The position numbers and the translations under genes were made by a program. A stretch of DNA of 64,000 bases from assembly GCA_963513935.1 (NCBI GenBank), contig OY740767.1, positions 78,537,360-78,601,359 of the forward strand, in the 5' to 3' direction. This stretch comes from Aphrophora alni (taxonomy: Eukaryota > Arthropoda > Insecta > Hemiptera > Aphrophoridae). This document shows positions 37,601 to 50,899 of this stretch, piece by piece. Numbering within the stretch: the first letter of the stretch is position 1; each line of letters begins with the position of its first letter. The notes below the pieces were generated by a model, which saw nothing but the letters and a program-made list of their open reading frames with translations, was not told where the DNA came from and ran no database searches.

Positions 37601-37640
37601 AGCTTATGTAGCTTGTATACATAAGGTACTGGGAAGGCAA
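31650..37640. other. AT-rich DNA without recognisable genes
   Basis: Roughly 6 kb with only a 16-base tandem repeat (AATGTGTAGGTAGAC, about 33345-33376) and chance frames. No domain, tRNA or inverted-repeat element seen. Confidence 0.6.
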
Positions 37641-37735
37641 GTCAAAAGATTGTTACCCCCACCCCCCATTTGGGTCGCAGTGACAAGAGGCTAAATAGCC
37701 TCTGACCCCCAAAACACTAACCACCCACCCCCCTA
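37640..37735. repeat. C-rich segment with a perfect small hairpin
   Basis: C-runs flank AGAGGCTAAATAGCCTCT (37686-37703, a near-perfect palindrome). Isolated island of higher GC in AT-rich DNA; origin unknown. Confidence 0.6.
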
Positions 37736-38170
37736 ATGTAGCTCAATCAATGAGGAAGATAAGAACCTAATACGTAAAAATTAAAATATAGAAGTTAATA
37801 AATTTTTGATGATGCTTAAGACACACTAATAGGGATGAAATATCCGTCCCCAGTCCCTCTTACTTTTCTCACCATTAGGTCCAATCACAGGAATATAAGA
37901 GTTATTAATTTAATGTAATTTTCTTTATTTCTAAAAGAGTTGATAATATGTTGATATTAAAAAACCCCTTAATAATATGTATAATGAATTATTATACACC
38001 AACAGATGTAATTTTCCGCATATTTGCTGTTTTGGTAATTCTGAAAATATTGGTATATTTCAATTTCTATAGATTTCAATGCAATAAATCTCTGTAAAAT
38101 TTATAAATAAAATAAAATAAATGCATAATTCAAGGGAAATACCTATAATGAAATCACGGTAGAATTGAAA

Positions 38171-38178
38171 TCTATCTA

Positions 38179-38247
<69 letters not shown>
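38171..38247. repeat. (TCTA)n/(TA)n microsatellite
   Basis: A few TCTA units pass into about 33 TA dinucleotides. Confidence 0.97.
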
Positions 38248-38250
<3 letters not shown>

Positions 38251-38601
38251 TTTACATACAATTGGTACGTTTTACAATATTATTCATTGAGGTTTTACTA
38301 CAATACTTTCTTTTAGTAAGTTATTTGAACGTATGGCATAATTATTAACTAATTTATTAAGATATGTACCCACCGATTGATCAGACTTAAATTCGTATGA
38401 TTTTAATTATTAACAATTGTTTCAGTTCGTATATCATTTTTTGAAAACAAAATTGTATTTCTTAGGCCTAATTAATTGTTTTACAATAAGATATATTGAT
38501 CAATGTCATATTTTTGTAATTTTCTAAAATATTAGTTTAATAATATTGAATGAGTTAACAATGAGATATTTGGAAGATAAATTTGTCCTCTTTTACTTTA
38601 C

Positions 38602-38602
<1 letters not shown>

Positions 38603-38632
<30 letters not shown>
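38603..38632. repeat. (TA)n microsatellite
   Basis: About 15 TA dinucleotides. Confidence 0.95.
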
Positions 38633-38635
<3 letters not shown>

Positions 38636-41241
38636 GTTTTTCCCAATATTTGTAAGTTTTAAATACAGCCTTTGAACCTGTAAAATTTACAAGTTGCATT
38701 TTATTTGTGTTTACATGTTCTTGTTTATAGGATTGAATTAATTATAATGTCTGTAGGTTTTATTAAAGAATATTAAATACGTTTATAATATATTTATAAT
38801 TCAGACATATATGTTATATTTGTTTTTGCTTATACATTTCGTAGAATAAATATAGTTTAATATTTTTTATGTTTTTTATTGACGTTTTTAATTGTTTTAT
38901 AAATATCTGACCATTCATTTTAAATAATACAAGGCGTAAGAGAAGATTAGATTATATATTGTTTACTGAAATATATTCTTACGCCCAAGACCGACAAGGG
39001 ATTTTAAAACAATTGCAAGGAAAACTGATGGAAATGCTACACATTCATGTTCTTTACATAACTATTTATTGTTATTGTATTTAGAGATCACAAAATTTAG
39101 CATCATAAAACATTTAATCCTATTAAAATAAATATATTGGTTAGGCACTACAATGTTTTAAACAATTATTTAGTTAAAGATCAACAGTTGTATTAAATAT
39201 TACAATCCATATAAACTAAATACAGTAAAAAACTCTAATTTTGTTTCTAAAATTTGCTTTCATTATTAATTTGTATTGTTATTATATTAAAAGTAGGAGT
39301 TTTTATGAATAATTAAAAAAACAATATTTAAATATGTTTTATTTAAAATTTAGTTGTTGCAGCTTTGAGTTAATGTTTGTTCAAATCTTTAGTTGTATAC
39401 AACTCATATTTAAGAAATAACATTATATTGTACTATTAAAACATGGATTTAAGATGGCTTCATATTGGAAATATGATAAATACTAATAAAAAATAATATC
39501 ATTTTGTATAATCAGAAAGGACAGTTTGATGCAGCCACATAAACAAAAAGAAAATTAGTGACTGGTTTGAAGAAATTCAGTTTACCCGTTTGGTTACTGA
39601 CTGACACTTTTTGTAAAACACTTGTTTCCTGCAGAGGTAGATAAATCAAAAATTTTAATAAAACACGAAATTTGTGGTCCATGAAAAGTGGAAGAGAATA
39701 AATGAATGAATTAAACTCAGAATAATTAAAACAACGTGCAAGTAGTTATTAATTAATTTTAGAGTCACAAAAAGCATATAAATGTACGAGTATTTATTCC
39801 AACAGATACTATTATTTTAATATATGTGTCGTGTAAAATAATATTATTGAGTAGTAAAAAATAACTCAACTAGAATTTATTAAGTTTTCATGTAGAAGAA
39901 TGGTGACGGAAACCACAAAAATAGATACTCATAACAAGAAACGTCAGTCGAATCTGAAATTAACAAATACATAACTGAACTGCACGGCTAACCTTGGTTT
40001 ATGCCTAATAAAACGAAAAAAAAAACAATGTCAAAAGAACTTTGAGTGACGATTTCATTACTGACTTTACAATGTGTGTGGATGAATGCCCACATTATTT
40101 AACACAAATGCTTCTTTATTTTCCTAATCCATATAAGAATGAATATGATGTGTTAAGTAACGGAGTATTAAAAGTGATAATTAATTTAGGAAGTTATATG
40201 GATGTCTGTATATTATTAGAGGTGACATTAGAATGTAATGTGCTATGTAACTATATTCATGATAGGCTTTCAAAATAAATCCATTCTAATTTTAATGAAA
40301 TAAATGTGAATATACGAGTAGCTTGACGAACATATTTTTAAAATATGTAATTCAGTATAACCTAATACTTTACGAAAAATAAATGTTTTAATATATATAT
40401 TATTAAAATATATATATTTGTAAAAAAAAATGAAAAATATCTTCAACGTCTAGAAATGAAGAGACATTGCATTTTTTAAAAAAAAGATGCAATAAAAAAA
40501 TTTTTAGATAAAGATGGTTTCAATTAAAAACTATATAGAATATTAGTAGCGGAATTTATACTTCTTGAAAATTGTAAAAAATTTTAATGGTCTACTTTAT
40601 TATGTTTCTAATTCAAAAAGCATAGGACTTGTTTATACACGTATACATGTATATATGTATAACTGATTTCTTAAAAACAACACTACAAAGGACATGTTAT
40701 CAATATTTTGATGAATGTTAAAAAAAATTTATTTATGGAAAAAATTTTGTGTGCTATATTTGTATTTATATAATACAAAATAACAAAAAAAGTACAAAAA
40801 TTATAGAACAATAATGACAAAATATTATTCAGAATGTTATTTAGCAAAACAATTTAGTTAATCTTTAACTGTTTGATTTTTTATGTTTAGTATAACTTGG
40901 TGAATTTTCATTATAGACTCAAAATTAGATAAGGACTCAAAATAGAGACATTTAAATTATTGGAAACACATACTTTAGAATGTTTCGATACGAGCTTGAA
41001 TTATTAACAAGAAAACTATTTGCGACGAAAAATGGCAGTTTAATAGCCGTCAATAAAATTGAAAAAATAAAGCATGGATGACGTGTTAAATTCATAGAGT
41101 TTATTAAAACAATATTTGTATGCATTACACAAACTAAACTTACTTATATCAATCTTGTCCTATGCGTGCAGAGTATTTGATGAAATAAAGTTTAATGACA
41201 ATGAAGGAAATTATTCCAAAACTGTAATGTTCGTAAATATG

Positions 41242-41492
41242 TTCCTCTCTTTTTTTCTTTCTCTTTCCTATATTTTTCTTGCACTCGACTTTTTTACAAC
41301 GATTTTTTTCTTTCTCAATCTCTCCCTATCTTTTTTTCACTCTCTCCCTCTCTGTTTATTTACCTCTTTCTTTTTCACTCTCTTTTAATCTCTCCCTTAC
41401 TTTATTATTCTTTTCCTCACTATTTATTCCTTACTCTCTCCGTATCCATTTACTTCTTCTCCCTCTGTCTCTTTCTCTTTTCACTCTCAAGT
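41242..41492. repeat. Pyrimidine-rich (CT/TTTC) low-complexity tract
   Basis: Strong strand bias of C and T with CTCTCCCTCT-type runs. It generates the open frames at 41116-41635, which are composition artefacts. Confidence 0.85.
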
Positions 41493-41494
41493 TA

Positions 41495-42500
41495 TCGGAA
41501 AATTATAATAGTTATATAAACAAAACTTCTCGACATAAGGCCAAAATTGATCAAAATAGGTTAATTCATTTGAAAAGTAAAGAAATGCATAAACAACAAA
41601 GAGACATTATTTCAAACTCTCTTTTTTTTGTCTAGGGGACCTCAAAATGAATGTTTCCATAATAAACTCGACCTATTGCTTAACTTTTGTATCTTAGGGC
41701 ATAAATTTGAGAATTTGTTTAGTGTTAATAGCTTAAACCTTCACAATCGAAAGGTAAAGAAGCAATGTTTTTTAGTTAATGATTTGTATGGTTGACGAAT
41801 TGATTGTATGAGGACCTTGGTTAGATTTAATCGTCTTGTGATCCGACCGACCGAAGTCTCCCATCTTTTTAATCCGCACTAACGGTCTAACATGTTTAAA
41901 AATTTGGGAGTTGTTGGCTGGAATGCACATTAATTTAGGTATATCAGAGATTTAAGCATATTTGTGAATCTACAATAGTAAATAGCTTAAAATTTATGCA
42001 CCTGAACTACAACAAACAATTTAACAACTTCTCAATAATATTGACTATACATATTATATATTTTAATATTTCTGTTTCGTTTCATTTTACCCAAAAGGAT
42101 TAATAGGAATTTTAGTAAAATACTCTAATATAAGTGCCCGGTTGCCCGATTCCTGATCTCGAACTGTTAATATCTTCACCAGCTCAAATTACACAACAGG
42201 ATATACGCACTTGATTCAACCAAAGCAATCAGAATGTACACCGCCACAATCAGCATTCTCATTAATTCATAGAGCGTGGAATTCTTTCTTTTTCATACCC
42301 ATAATTAGTTTAATGGCAGAGTCGTATCACTCGGTTATCAAGTGAGAAAAATCCCCTAAGAAAAAGATCTGCAGCACAAATGAAAACCCTAAGAGAAGGT
42401 GAAAGTGTAGGTAATTGTGTAATGAATTGTATGTAAATGACATTATAGATTATAGTTTATGTGTTATGAATGTTTGACTGGTATTCTGAGGAAGTAAGTA
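41495..42500. other. Intergenic DNA, no recognisable genes
   Basis: Slightly less AT-rich at 41820-41900 and 42120-42400; nothing assignable. Confidence 0.5.
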
Positions 42501-42514
42501 ATAATCCCTAAGTG

Positions 42515-42660
42515 TTCTGAAAGCTTAGTGGTTAAAGCCGTCACTTCATTGATTAAGAGTGACACTTAATACCGTAGATTCAAATCATACCCGGAACGTG
42601 ACGTTTATTCCGTGGTGTTTGATTCTTTCCTACCTGTGATACGACGGAGAGAGTAGCCCC
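42515..42660 (+). mobile_element. Possible second tRNA-derived SINE
   Basis: An A-box-like AAGCTTAGTGGTTAAAGC (about 42521) and a degenerate B box AGATTCAAATC (42576-42586) at tRNA-like spacing, then a less AT-rich body to about 42660. It differs from the 30018 SINE head. The B box has changes from GGTTCRANTCC, so it is weak. Confidence 0.4.
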
Positions 42661-42669
42661 TATAAATAA

Positions 42670-45600
42670 ACCTTAGTTTGCTTGAGTAACTTGAGTAAAG
42701 TTGACAAGGTTGGTTAGTATCAACTGCACCGAAAACATAGAATAACCAAATTCATTGTTGTATGTCTGAAAAAAATTGATGTGTTGGGCTATTTTCAAAT
42801 TACTGCCTGAAATAATCCTATTTATATAATTTAACAGTAAGTAAATTGTAATTGAAAACAAATTTAAATATACATAAATCTCATTCAAAAAACAATATTT
42901 TAATTCTAAAATAAAAACCGTATACGATGCCAGAGAGTAAAAATTATGACAAACGTTTAATACTGTCAACATTGGGTTAGCATTGAGTATGAGAGTGGGT
43001 GAACTGCCCTTAAATTTTTTTTTACAGTTTTCAAAAATACCACATAAACAAAATATACAAATATATATTAAACATGTTTAAATGAAATATTAAAAAAATC
43101 TTTCCTTTTCAAAACTAATTTTTAGTATTAACAATTCCTACAAACCGATCAATGTACACGTTAGAACCAATAATAACATAACGTATTAAACTTATAGTCT
43201 AACGTAGTCAATAGAGCAGGGCAAATATACAGTCTTAATGTTAGGCAACTTTCACAACCACTCACTGACATTGAATTTCATTTATGAAACTATTGATGTT
43301 TATACACTATTTATATTATTATTTTGTAGAGTACACAATGATTTTTGACTATGTATATCAAATGTAAGCTACTAAACAATAGGCTCTTACCAGTCGACAA
43401 TTCCCAACCGAGGTCAACACTTCAAAGTCATTGGCTCGAGACCTCGGTTTGTTAAAAGATCAAGGTATACAGTACAGAATATGACACAGGACCACCATTA
43501 GGGGCGCATACAAACTCAACCTCACAAATATTTTTGAGTCTACAAAACTTTACCATTAAATAAAATTTAAGACAATAGTTGCCACAAGCATCAAGATTAT
43601 AATAATATGTTTAACGAATCTGTTGTAATCTTGATGGGACTTTCATGGAATAGACCTATTTTTTCTTCGAAGAGTAAATATGTAACGTTATAATTTTAAT
43701 ATTGATTAAAGATTATAAATACTATCTTCAACGTTTTACTACGAATAACAAAGAAGTATGCGTTTGAAATTGAAAACCTTTTTCTTTTATATTTCAAATT
43801 ATGAAAAGGAGCACGTACATTCACATTGAACATTGTTGTAAACTTAATACGTATTACGCTTTAGGTGTTGATGAGTTTTATTATTTTTTCAAAGGATTTT
43901 ATAAAGTACATCAATTAATAATCTGGAAGATAAAAAATATTTAAACATTGCTTTTGGTGTTCCAGATAAGGAGTAAATATTAAAAGTGATAAACACCACC
44001 ATGGAAAAATTGTTATTTTCACTGTTTAATTGTTAATTTATACTTTGTGTTAGTGGCCATTACAAAACGTATACTATTAAGTCGGAAAGATTCTAGGTTA
44101 TCATTATATCTGTTGTGTCCGTCTCATCATCAATGCAATTACGGTAAAGCCGTTTGATAACAAATTAAATTTATACTTGATTAGAGATAGATCTGGACTT
44201 CATATATTGTTATTATAAACACCTTATAGTCCTTAATCAATTTGTCATCTTAACTTTACAATGTCCATTTCCGTAAACTAAACAATTAAATGTATCAATT
44301 ATACTTTAATTGGATTGCAGTTTAATACACGTTCCCTTACATCGGAAGTAATTTAGTAAAAAACTAAACCTTTAAAATTGAGACAGTGGTCTTTGAGTTG
44401 TTTTTAATGATCGGGATTTTCATCCTTAATTTAGTTTTTTGTAATGTGATAAAAATGGTGTTGTATCAATTGTTTTAAAGAAATTAAAGCTTCATCTTCA
44501 TTCGACGAATGTTGAACGGTTATTTTTATCACAGTTACAAACAGATTATTTAAAATTAAATTGAAACAAAAAATAAAACAAATAAAGATATATGCATACA
44601 AATTAAATGATAATTAGGGACCAGGAATAACTTTTAGAAATTAGGAGTGAAAAGAAATCCAAAAATAGGCATATGCTAGTCATAGTTTGATTACGCTAGC
44701 ATGAGATTTTATGCATTCTTAGGTAAGGTCCTATATCCAAGACATTGATTTCGTAGATCCTAATTATTGTAATCAATTCAGATATGTCTGCATAACTGAA
44801 AGCAGTGATTACATATGTATCTCACTCATTAGCTTCAATTTCAAGGATAAAATTTCAATAATAACGTCCAATAATTACCTTTGACTAATTTCGTTCCAAT
44901 ACTTCCTTAACCAATATTTAACATATAAATTTCTTTTACTTGGATTTGGCAAAATCTTTTGTTTTAAATATCATAACATATTAAAAACATTCGTAACAAT
45001 TTTATTTAAAAAATGGTTATAAATCTTGTAAAAAAGATTTTTAAACATTGTAAACCTATGAGTATTTTGTAAACCGTACTGGTATAACATTATAAACGTA
45101 TGTAATGTAAATATTACTTCAATCAAATATCGTTATTATATTTATATTCATATTACTTTTCTTACAATAACCATAAAGGCTTAAATGGTGATCGTTTCAA
45201 AATTTACTAATTGAACTTTGGTTTTAATTTACAACTTTTGTTCTGAATTGTATTCTATGGTAGTATTCCATTTGTGTTTATAATAAGCCCTCCCTCAGGC
45301 CAATATTCTGAATGCGTCACTCGTACGATATTAATTATTTAATACGCTAATAGACAGTTGCAAAAATTTCGTATATTTAGGTGAAATACAAATTCAATAA
45401 CTACTTGAATATAAGTGGGAAAAGTGTAAACGAAATAAAAAGATGGGAATTATTGTGGAGTGAAAAATTGAGTCTTGTTAGATGGAATTTATGCACGGAT
45501 AAATGTAAATTAGATGTCATGTTGGTGTTGAATGGAGTGATGGTGTATATGTTTATGTCGAGGTTAGGTGAAAGGCTGCTCCCTGATTTCCTTTGCAATA

Positions 45601-46780
45601 ATAAAATACACAACTTGTGTCCTTTCATTGGGATTTGATAAAATAATTTTTTGAAGTCTAAAATTAATTTATGCAAATTTTATTGCAACTATAACTGCAA
45701 AAAACTTTATGCACAAAAAGTCTCCTCAAACATGAGCAGAGAAACGGATAAACCCATACAAATATAACGTTTATTTTCTTTCAAATCAAATCTTTTTCTT
45801 TTCAATAAAGTAATACGTCTCTAGATTTGCCATCCTCTTGTTAATCAGATCTCGAAATTCCTCATAATTAAATCAAACTTGATCACTCACATTTCATATT
45901 CAACAGCGCCAACACCTGATTTTCTGTCGAAAAATAGACGAAATTGAGTTTTTATTGGCTGTTGTTAAATTTTTAGTTTCGTTTTTTTTGCCACTTAAAA
46001 GAAGCGTTTTTTCCCCTTTTATAATTTTAATAGAAGAAGTAATTAAGAAGAAGGGGCTTAGAAGAGAAAAATTAATATGCTAAGATTCAGAGTAATTATT
46101 AAAACACAGTGGAAGACAGAAAATATAAATTCAACCTATCAATAAGGAAGAAAAAGGATACAATGTATCTCGCAAAGAAGGGAAGAAAATTGGTATGAGA
46201 ATACGATTTATTTCAGCTAGAAATAGAGCCGGTGATCCTCTCGGAGGACTCTCTTGTAATAGTTATTCAAAGGTGAAGATCACCTTACTTCACGACAGTT
46301 TACATAAGATTCTTGAATTAAATTTTTAAAGTAAAGTAAAAAGTAGAATTAAAATAGTATTTTAATATAGAGTCAAATTTGAAGGACAGATTTAACTCAC
46401 ATGTAAACGGACGATATAAACAGGACTGCCAAATTGGGCTGGATCTGGCTGTGCCAATGGACTGAACCTAATAGCAGATTAACACTGCAGATCTACTCCA
46501 CAACCGGAAAATTCGAGGAATCTCAACACATCGGTCAATGTTTAAAATTTTTATAACATTTATTAAAACTGTGAGTTGCCACTAAGTGCAATAAAAATAA
46601 TTTGAAATCCTTTAAGAGTTTTTCCTAAGTTAAAATTTGTTGTTGTGAATAAATTGATATGTTATGTTTAATAGGTACCTATTTAAGTTTGTGAAAATTT
46701 TAATTAAAATGGTAAGAGAATTTTTGAAACGACAAATTCTCAAATTACAAAGTAACCAAATTAAGAAAAGTTTTAACTGT
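42670..46780. other. AT-rich DNA without recognisable genes
   Basis: One clean hairpin (43406-43415 with 43440-43449, AACCGAGGTC/GACCTCGGTT, 24-base loop). The frame at 45381-45638 has no recognisable domain. A moderately GC-rich patch lies at 46390-46520 of unknown origin. Confidence 0.55.
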
Positions 46781-46787
46781 TTTAAAA

Positions 46788-48925
46788 CCCTCCAACTGGT
46801 GATCGACCACTTTTTGCCTTAAAAGTGGTCACTTCATTAGTCACGGCTCTATTCACCAACTAAAAAACACGTATTTTGCCATTCAACGTTACGCCCACTT
46901 AAAATTGTCCCATCGCAATAAATAAAATACCGTTGGAAAGCTAATGTTCCGTAGATGCATATCATGAAAAAATACCACAAAACGTTATAAATAATATTCC
47001 AAAAATTGGCGAAGTTCGCATATTTTTGATGCGAAACGTCCAAGTTTTACGTTAACAAGTTTTAAACAAAACATTCGTCTCGTTTGTCAATTATTCCTAT
47101 TTCGAAATTTCAATCTGTCATATCTGACATAACACTGCTTGATAGATCGCGTTTTTCTCTTCAAAACCGTGTTTTTCAAATGTTTCCAACTAGTATAGTT
47201 TTTATTATATAAAAATTAAACCAAATCAAGAATTTTAACGCTATTTTACATTTTTGCAATTCAACTTTTATCCTAGTAGATATTATATTATCGAAATGTA
47301 TTCTATACCATTGAAAAGGTAATCTTTCAATCTTTCATAACCAAGTTTAGAAAATTTTATGTAGCGTGTAGTAGAGAAATACGATTAGACTGAAGTTTAC
47401 CTTGTTAGCGCTAGATTGCGACAGTTTCTCGCGGCGAGTTTTATATAGAAAATATCACCTATATGTTCATATATTTTTTCGAAATGGTAAAACTTGTCCA
47501 AATGTTACAAGTTGACAATATTATATAGTATTTTTCTTCCTCTTTCGAACTATGAAGACGAAATCATCCTAAGTTATATTGTTTACGAGTTATATCCATT
47601 CGAGGAAATGAACTTTCAGACCGGTTTGCGATATTCAGTGTCTAGACAGTCTTGAAGAATCCGATCTTTATTTTTATACAATCTTGTCGTTTTTGATATA
47701 ACTGTAAAGAGGAGGTTTCAATGTTTAACCTTGTATTTGAAACAAATCTGTACAAGGAAAAATACAAAGGCTGTGGTACTTTATAAAACGTAGAATAACC
47801 TCAAATTTGTTACTTCGATCTCGCAAGATTTTTGCCGATGTGGAAATTTCAAAGTGTAATAGCTTTGTGTTTTTATAGTGAATATAAGTTTCATGAAGTG
47901 ATTTTTTTATTATAATTTGTTTATACAACTTAAAATAAATGTGTCAATGTTTGTAGAGTGTAGTTATGAGTGATAATTCATATTTTCTGCCTAGTCTAGC
48001 CAAATCTAGTACTAGTCAGGCCTAGTTCTAGATTTGCTTTTGTAACTTTTAGTTTCAAGAAACCATTTATTTATTATAATATGTATATACATAATATATA
48101 AATGTATATACAACTTATAATAAATGTGTCAATGTTTGTAGAGTGTATTAATTAGTGATATTTCAAATTTTTGGTTTTTTTTCATAGCCCTAACCTCAAC
48201 GTCTAGGCTATTGTGAAGGTAGATTTTTATCATAAATGACCCCTGTCTAATGAAAATTTTAAAAATAGATTTTTTTTTAGCAACTTTTATCCACAAATAT
48301 ATAACAACTCTCTAGGAATTCTTCAAAAAAATGAAAAAAAAATCTTTTATATGGTTTATGTACTGATTTCTGTGAAAATCTTTTCTCCGTTACTCTCGAT
48401 TTTTGGTATTTGACCAAAAAACTCCAAATGTGGTACATGTAACATTTTTTTTGCACTACACAACTAAATTCTATGCACCTTTCTGGAATAATGATATATA
48501 GAAGTTCTGTATAAAATATATTTTACTATTTTTAATGTTTTTTGGAAAAAATAAAGAGAAAATTCAGTTTTTTCGTAAAATATTTTAAAATTTTTTTAAA
48601 AATGTAAAATTTAATTTAATTTTTTCCCCTAAATATATTCAAAAATATTACACAAAACTTTTGTATATCTTAGAAAAAGGTAGTAAGCTATTGATTTCGG
48701 GTGATACAGATTTTTCTGAAAAAAAGTTAATATCATTTTTGACATCTAACATACTTACTCCAAAACCGTTTCAAAAATTTTTTTTATTACATAGATGAAT
48801 TTTATTCATCTTTCTGAGAAAAATGATATCTTATAAGTTAGGTTTTGTATACAAATAATATATTTTATTAATTTTTAAACAAACGAAGAATTTTTAAGAC
48901 ACACTAACATGCGCCAGCTGGAGGG
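46788..48925. mobile_element. Non-autonomous terminal-inverted-repeat DNA transposon, ~2.1 kb
   Basis: The left end AACCCTCCAACTGGTG (46786-46801) is matched by the reverse complement of the right end, AACCCTCCAGCTGGCG (to 48927), with two differences in 16. Directly inside the left end is a perfect hairpin, GACCACTTTT (46805-46814) with AAAAGTGGTC (46821-46830). The right side is bordered by TTAA (48926-48929). On the left a TTAA lies two bases out and the adjacent four bases are AAAA. This suggests a piggyBac-like CCC...GGG element with a mutated target duplication, but does not prove it. The interior has no transposase; it carries a ~70-bp block duplicated at 47922 and 48107. Confidence 0.6.
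47922..48175. repeat. Direct duplication inside the inverted-repeat element
   Basis: Blocks beginning TATACAACTTA, each continuing into ATAAATGTGTCAATGTTTG, start at 47922 and 48107 (185 bases apart) and stay similar for about 70 bases. Confidence 0.85.
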
Positions 48926-49074
48926 TTAAATTTTGGTAAAATACCAACCTGATCTTAATTTTAAGAATTTATTTGTTTCATACTTATAGAGAAGATGAAT
49001 TTATAAAAGACAATTTGAAAAAAGTAGATAAAAAATAATTGTGTATCAATGAAAAGCTAATTTGTTGAAAAAAG

Positions 49075-49075
<1 letters not shown>

Positions 49076-49116
<41 letters not shown>

Positions 49117-49186
49117 TGATTTGTTGAAGCTATATATATTATATAATAATATTATATATTATATTATATTTTATTTTATTTTATAT

Positions 49187-49242
<56 letters not shown>
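49076..49242. repeat. (TA)n microsatellite cluster
   Basis: Two pure TA arrays (49076-49113 and 49192-49242) separated by imperfect TATTATAT/TTTTA sequence. Confidence 0.97.
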
Positions 49243-49247
<5 letters not shown>

Positions 49248-49249
49248 TA

Positions 49250-49735
49250 TATAAATTTGAAAACTAAGAACTGTGCTTGCAATTATTTTAATAATCCACA
49301 CAATGGATCTACTTAACAACTACATCTACTTTACTAATATTTCTTGTAATTGAGGAACTTTCCAAAGAACTCACTCTTGAGATAAGTAATAAAAATGGTA
49401 AAATTCGCTCGTGAGCTCCCCGAACTAAGGGGAAATAAATAATAATTACTGAAGTGTTAAATAAAGGGAGTACTAATAGTTTAGGCCCAACCTAAACTGT
49501 TGAAGAGATTAGGAGGTGCAGACGAAAATTAAAAGAGCCTATTCTTCCAGTGAACCGTCTAAATTCACTCAATACTCACGAAAACAAAGCCCGTAATAAA
49601 TATTACAGGGTTTGAATAAGTGCTTTAACTACGGTATGCACCACAATAAACAGTACTGAAACTGAATCAGCTGTAGCTGCCTTCTCGATCAGCTGTGTCA
49701 ACATTTGATTGTTGCCACGTCTTTGTGATTATTAT
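49250..49735. other. Flank of the transposase pseudogene
   Basis: No gene. A 21-base palindrome AGTTTAGG-CCCAA-CCTAAACT lies at 49478-49498. The left transposon end should lie here but no matching inverted repeat was found. Confidence 0.45.
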
Positions 49736-49739
49736 TTCT

Positions 49740-50830
49740 TTCTTATTTGAGGAGAGAAATTTCGTTCATGTGGAATTGGACGTGCCAAGTTTGTCACACA
49801 CTGCAATAGGCTATGTTTTCAGGAACATATTCACAAAAACCCGCCTAGTAATGCTGTGATTATTAGTTTTGTTCAAAAAGTTCAAGAACAGGTAGTGTTT
49901 TGACGCAGCGGAAGGGCTATTCAGGTCGCCAACCTACTGTCTGTACAAACGAAAACCACGGAAGAGTTTTGCAGCAAGTGTTACAATCACCGAAAAGAAC
50001 CCCAAACCAAACATCTTTGAAACCGAGTATAAGCAACACATCGTTAAGAAGAATGTTTAAAAACAATGGTGGTTTCCCTACAAGATACAAACTGGACATC
50101 CTTTGAACTCTATAAACAAAACAGTTAGAATTCAGTACTTAGCTTCAATGTTAGCAATGTGCTATGAAGAATTTGAGTGTCTGAGTTCCATATGGTTTTC
50201 AGATGAATGTCATGTGTACCTTATGGTTACATAAACAAGCAGACAACACGTTTTCTTGGGTTTTAACGTCCTGACAGTGTTGTAGAGAGGCCACAGCATA
50301 GTAAGCTTGTAACCATTTGGTGGGCTGTGTCATGGAGAGACATAAAATTGCGGTCCATACTTTGTTGAAGACAATAATGGAAATCCTCTTACTGTAAATC
50401 AGGACCAATATAGGGTCGTTATTGATCGGTTTATATGAGTTCTCAGGAGATTTAGTTGTGCCCGAAACTTGTCTTGTCGTTTACAATGGTTCCAGCAAGA
50501 TGGCCCAACTAGCCACACTGCCCTAATCAAAATTGCTTTCCTTCCAGAAACTTTTGGCAAGAACCTTATCTCCCTTAGAAGAAACTCTCTTTACCCACCC
50601 CACTCCCACGATACAGCCGAGTTATGCCTCCTGACGCCTACGTCTGGGGAATGTCGAAGAAGAAGATTTTCCGTGAAGACTCACCAGCTACTATCGTCCA
50701 ACTCCAGGAAAAAATAACCAATTGTATAAGGAGCATGAAACAACCCCATTTCCCCAAAATGATGCAAAACCATCAAAAACTGTAAGAGTGTTGCCTAAAA
50801 CTGAAGGGAGGTCATATTGAACATGTTATT
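49740..50830 (+). pseudogene. Tc1/mariner-superfamily (IS630-type) transposase pseudogene
   Basis: Plus-strand pieces follow the family order. First is an N-terminal helix-turn-helix region (FRSCGIGRAKF near 49755). The SGRQPTV linker and a second HTH, TSLKPSISNTSLRRMFK, follow (about 49920-50065). The first catalytic block is FSDECHVYL, split across frames near 50197-50220; then LVTIWWAVSW (50310-50340) and WFQQDGPTSHTAL (50481-50520, second catalytic Asp). A PPHS.D region and PDAYVWGMSKKKIFRED (50629-50680, third acidic block) come next, and the C-terminus is LKGGHIEHV. Such transposases cut and paste DNA at TA targets. At least four frame changes and several stops kill it. No terminal inverted repeats could be paired by eye. 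Confidence 0.85.
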
Positions 50831-50899
50831 ACCCGAGTCTCTCAGATTTTGTTTCCATTTACTTGTATATATGGGGTAAAACTATGTAAATAAAATCTC

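Larger units (their letters stand above)
37740..41240. other. AT-rich DNA with microsatellites, no recognisable genes
   Basis: Contains the (TA)n repeats listed separately. The open frame at 40042-40278 has ordinary amino-acid composition but no recognisable family, and looks like chance. Confidence 0.55.

Noticed and set aside
40042..40278. 78-codon plus-strand frame with normal amino-acid composition
   Set aside because: No family recognised, no supporting exon or promoter signal; listed only as background.
41116..41635. Membrane-protein-like open frames
   Set aside because: Produced by a pyrimidine-rich low-complexity tract; hydrophobicity is a composition effect.
45381..45676. Overlapping open frames on both strands
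   Set aside because: No recognisable domain, no neighbouring exon signals, and length compatible with chance.
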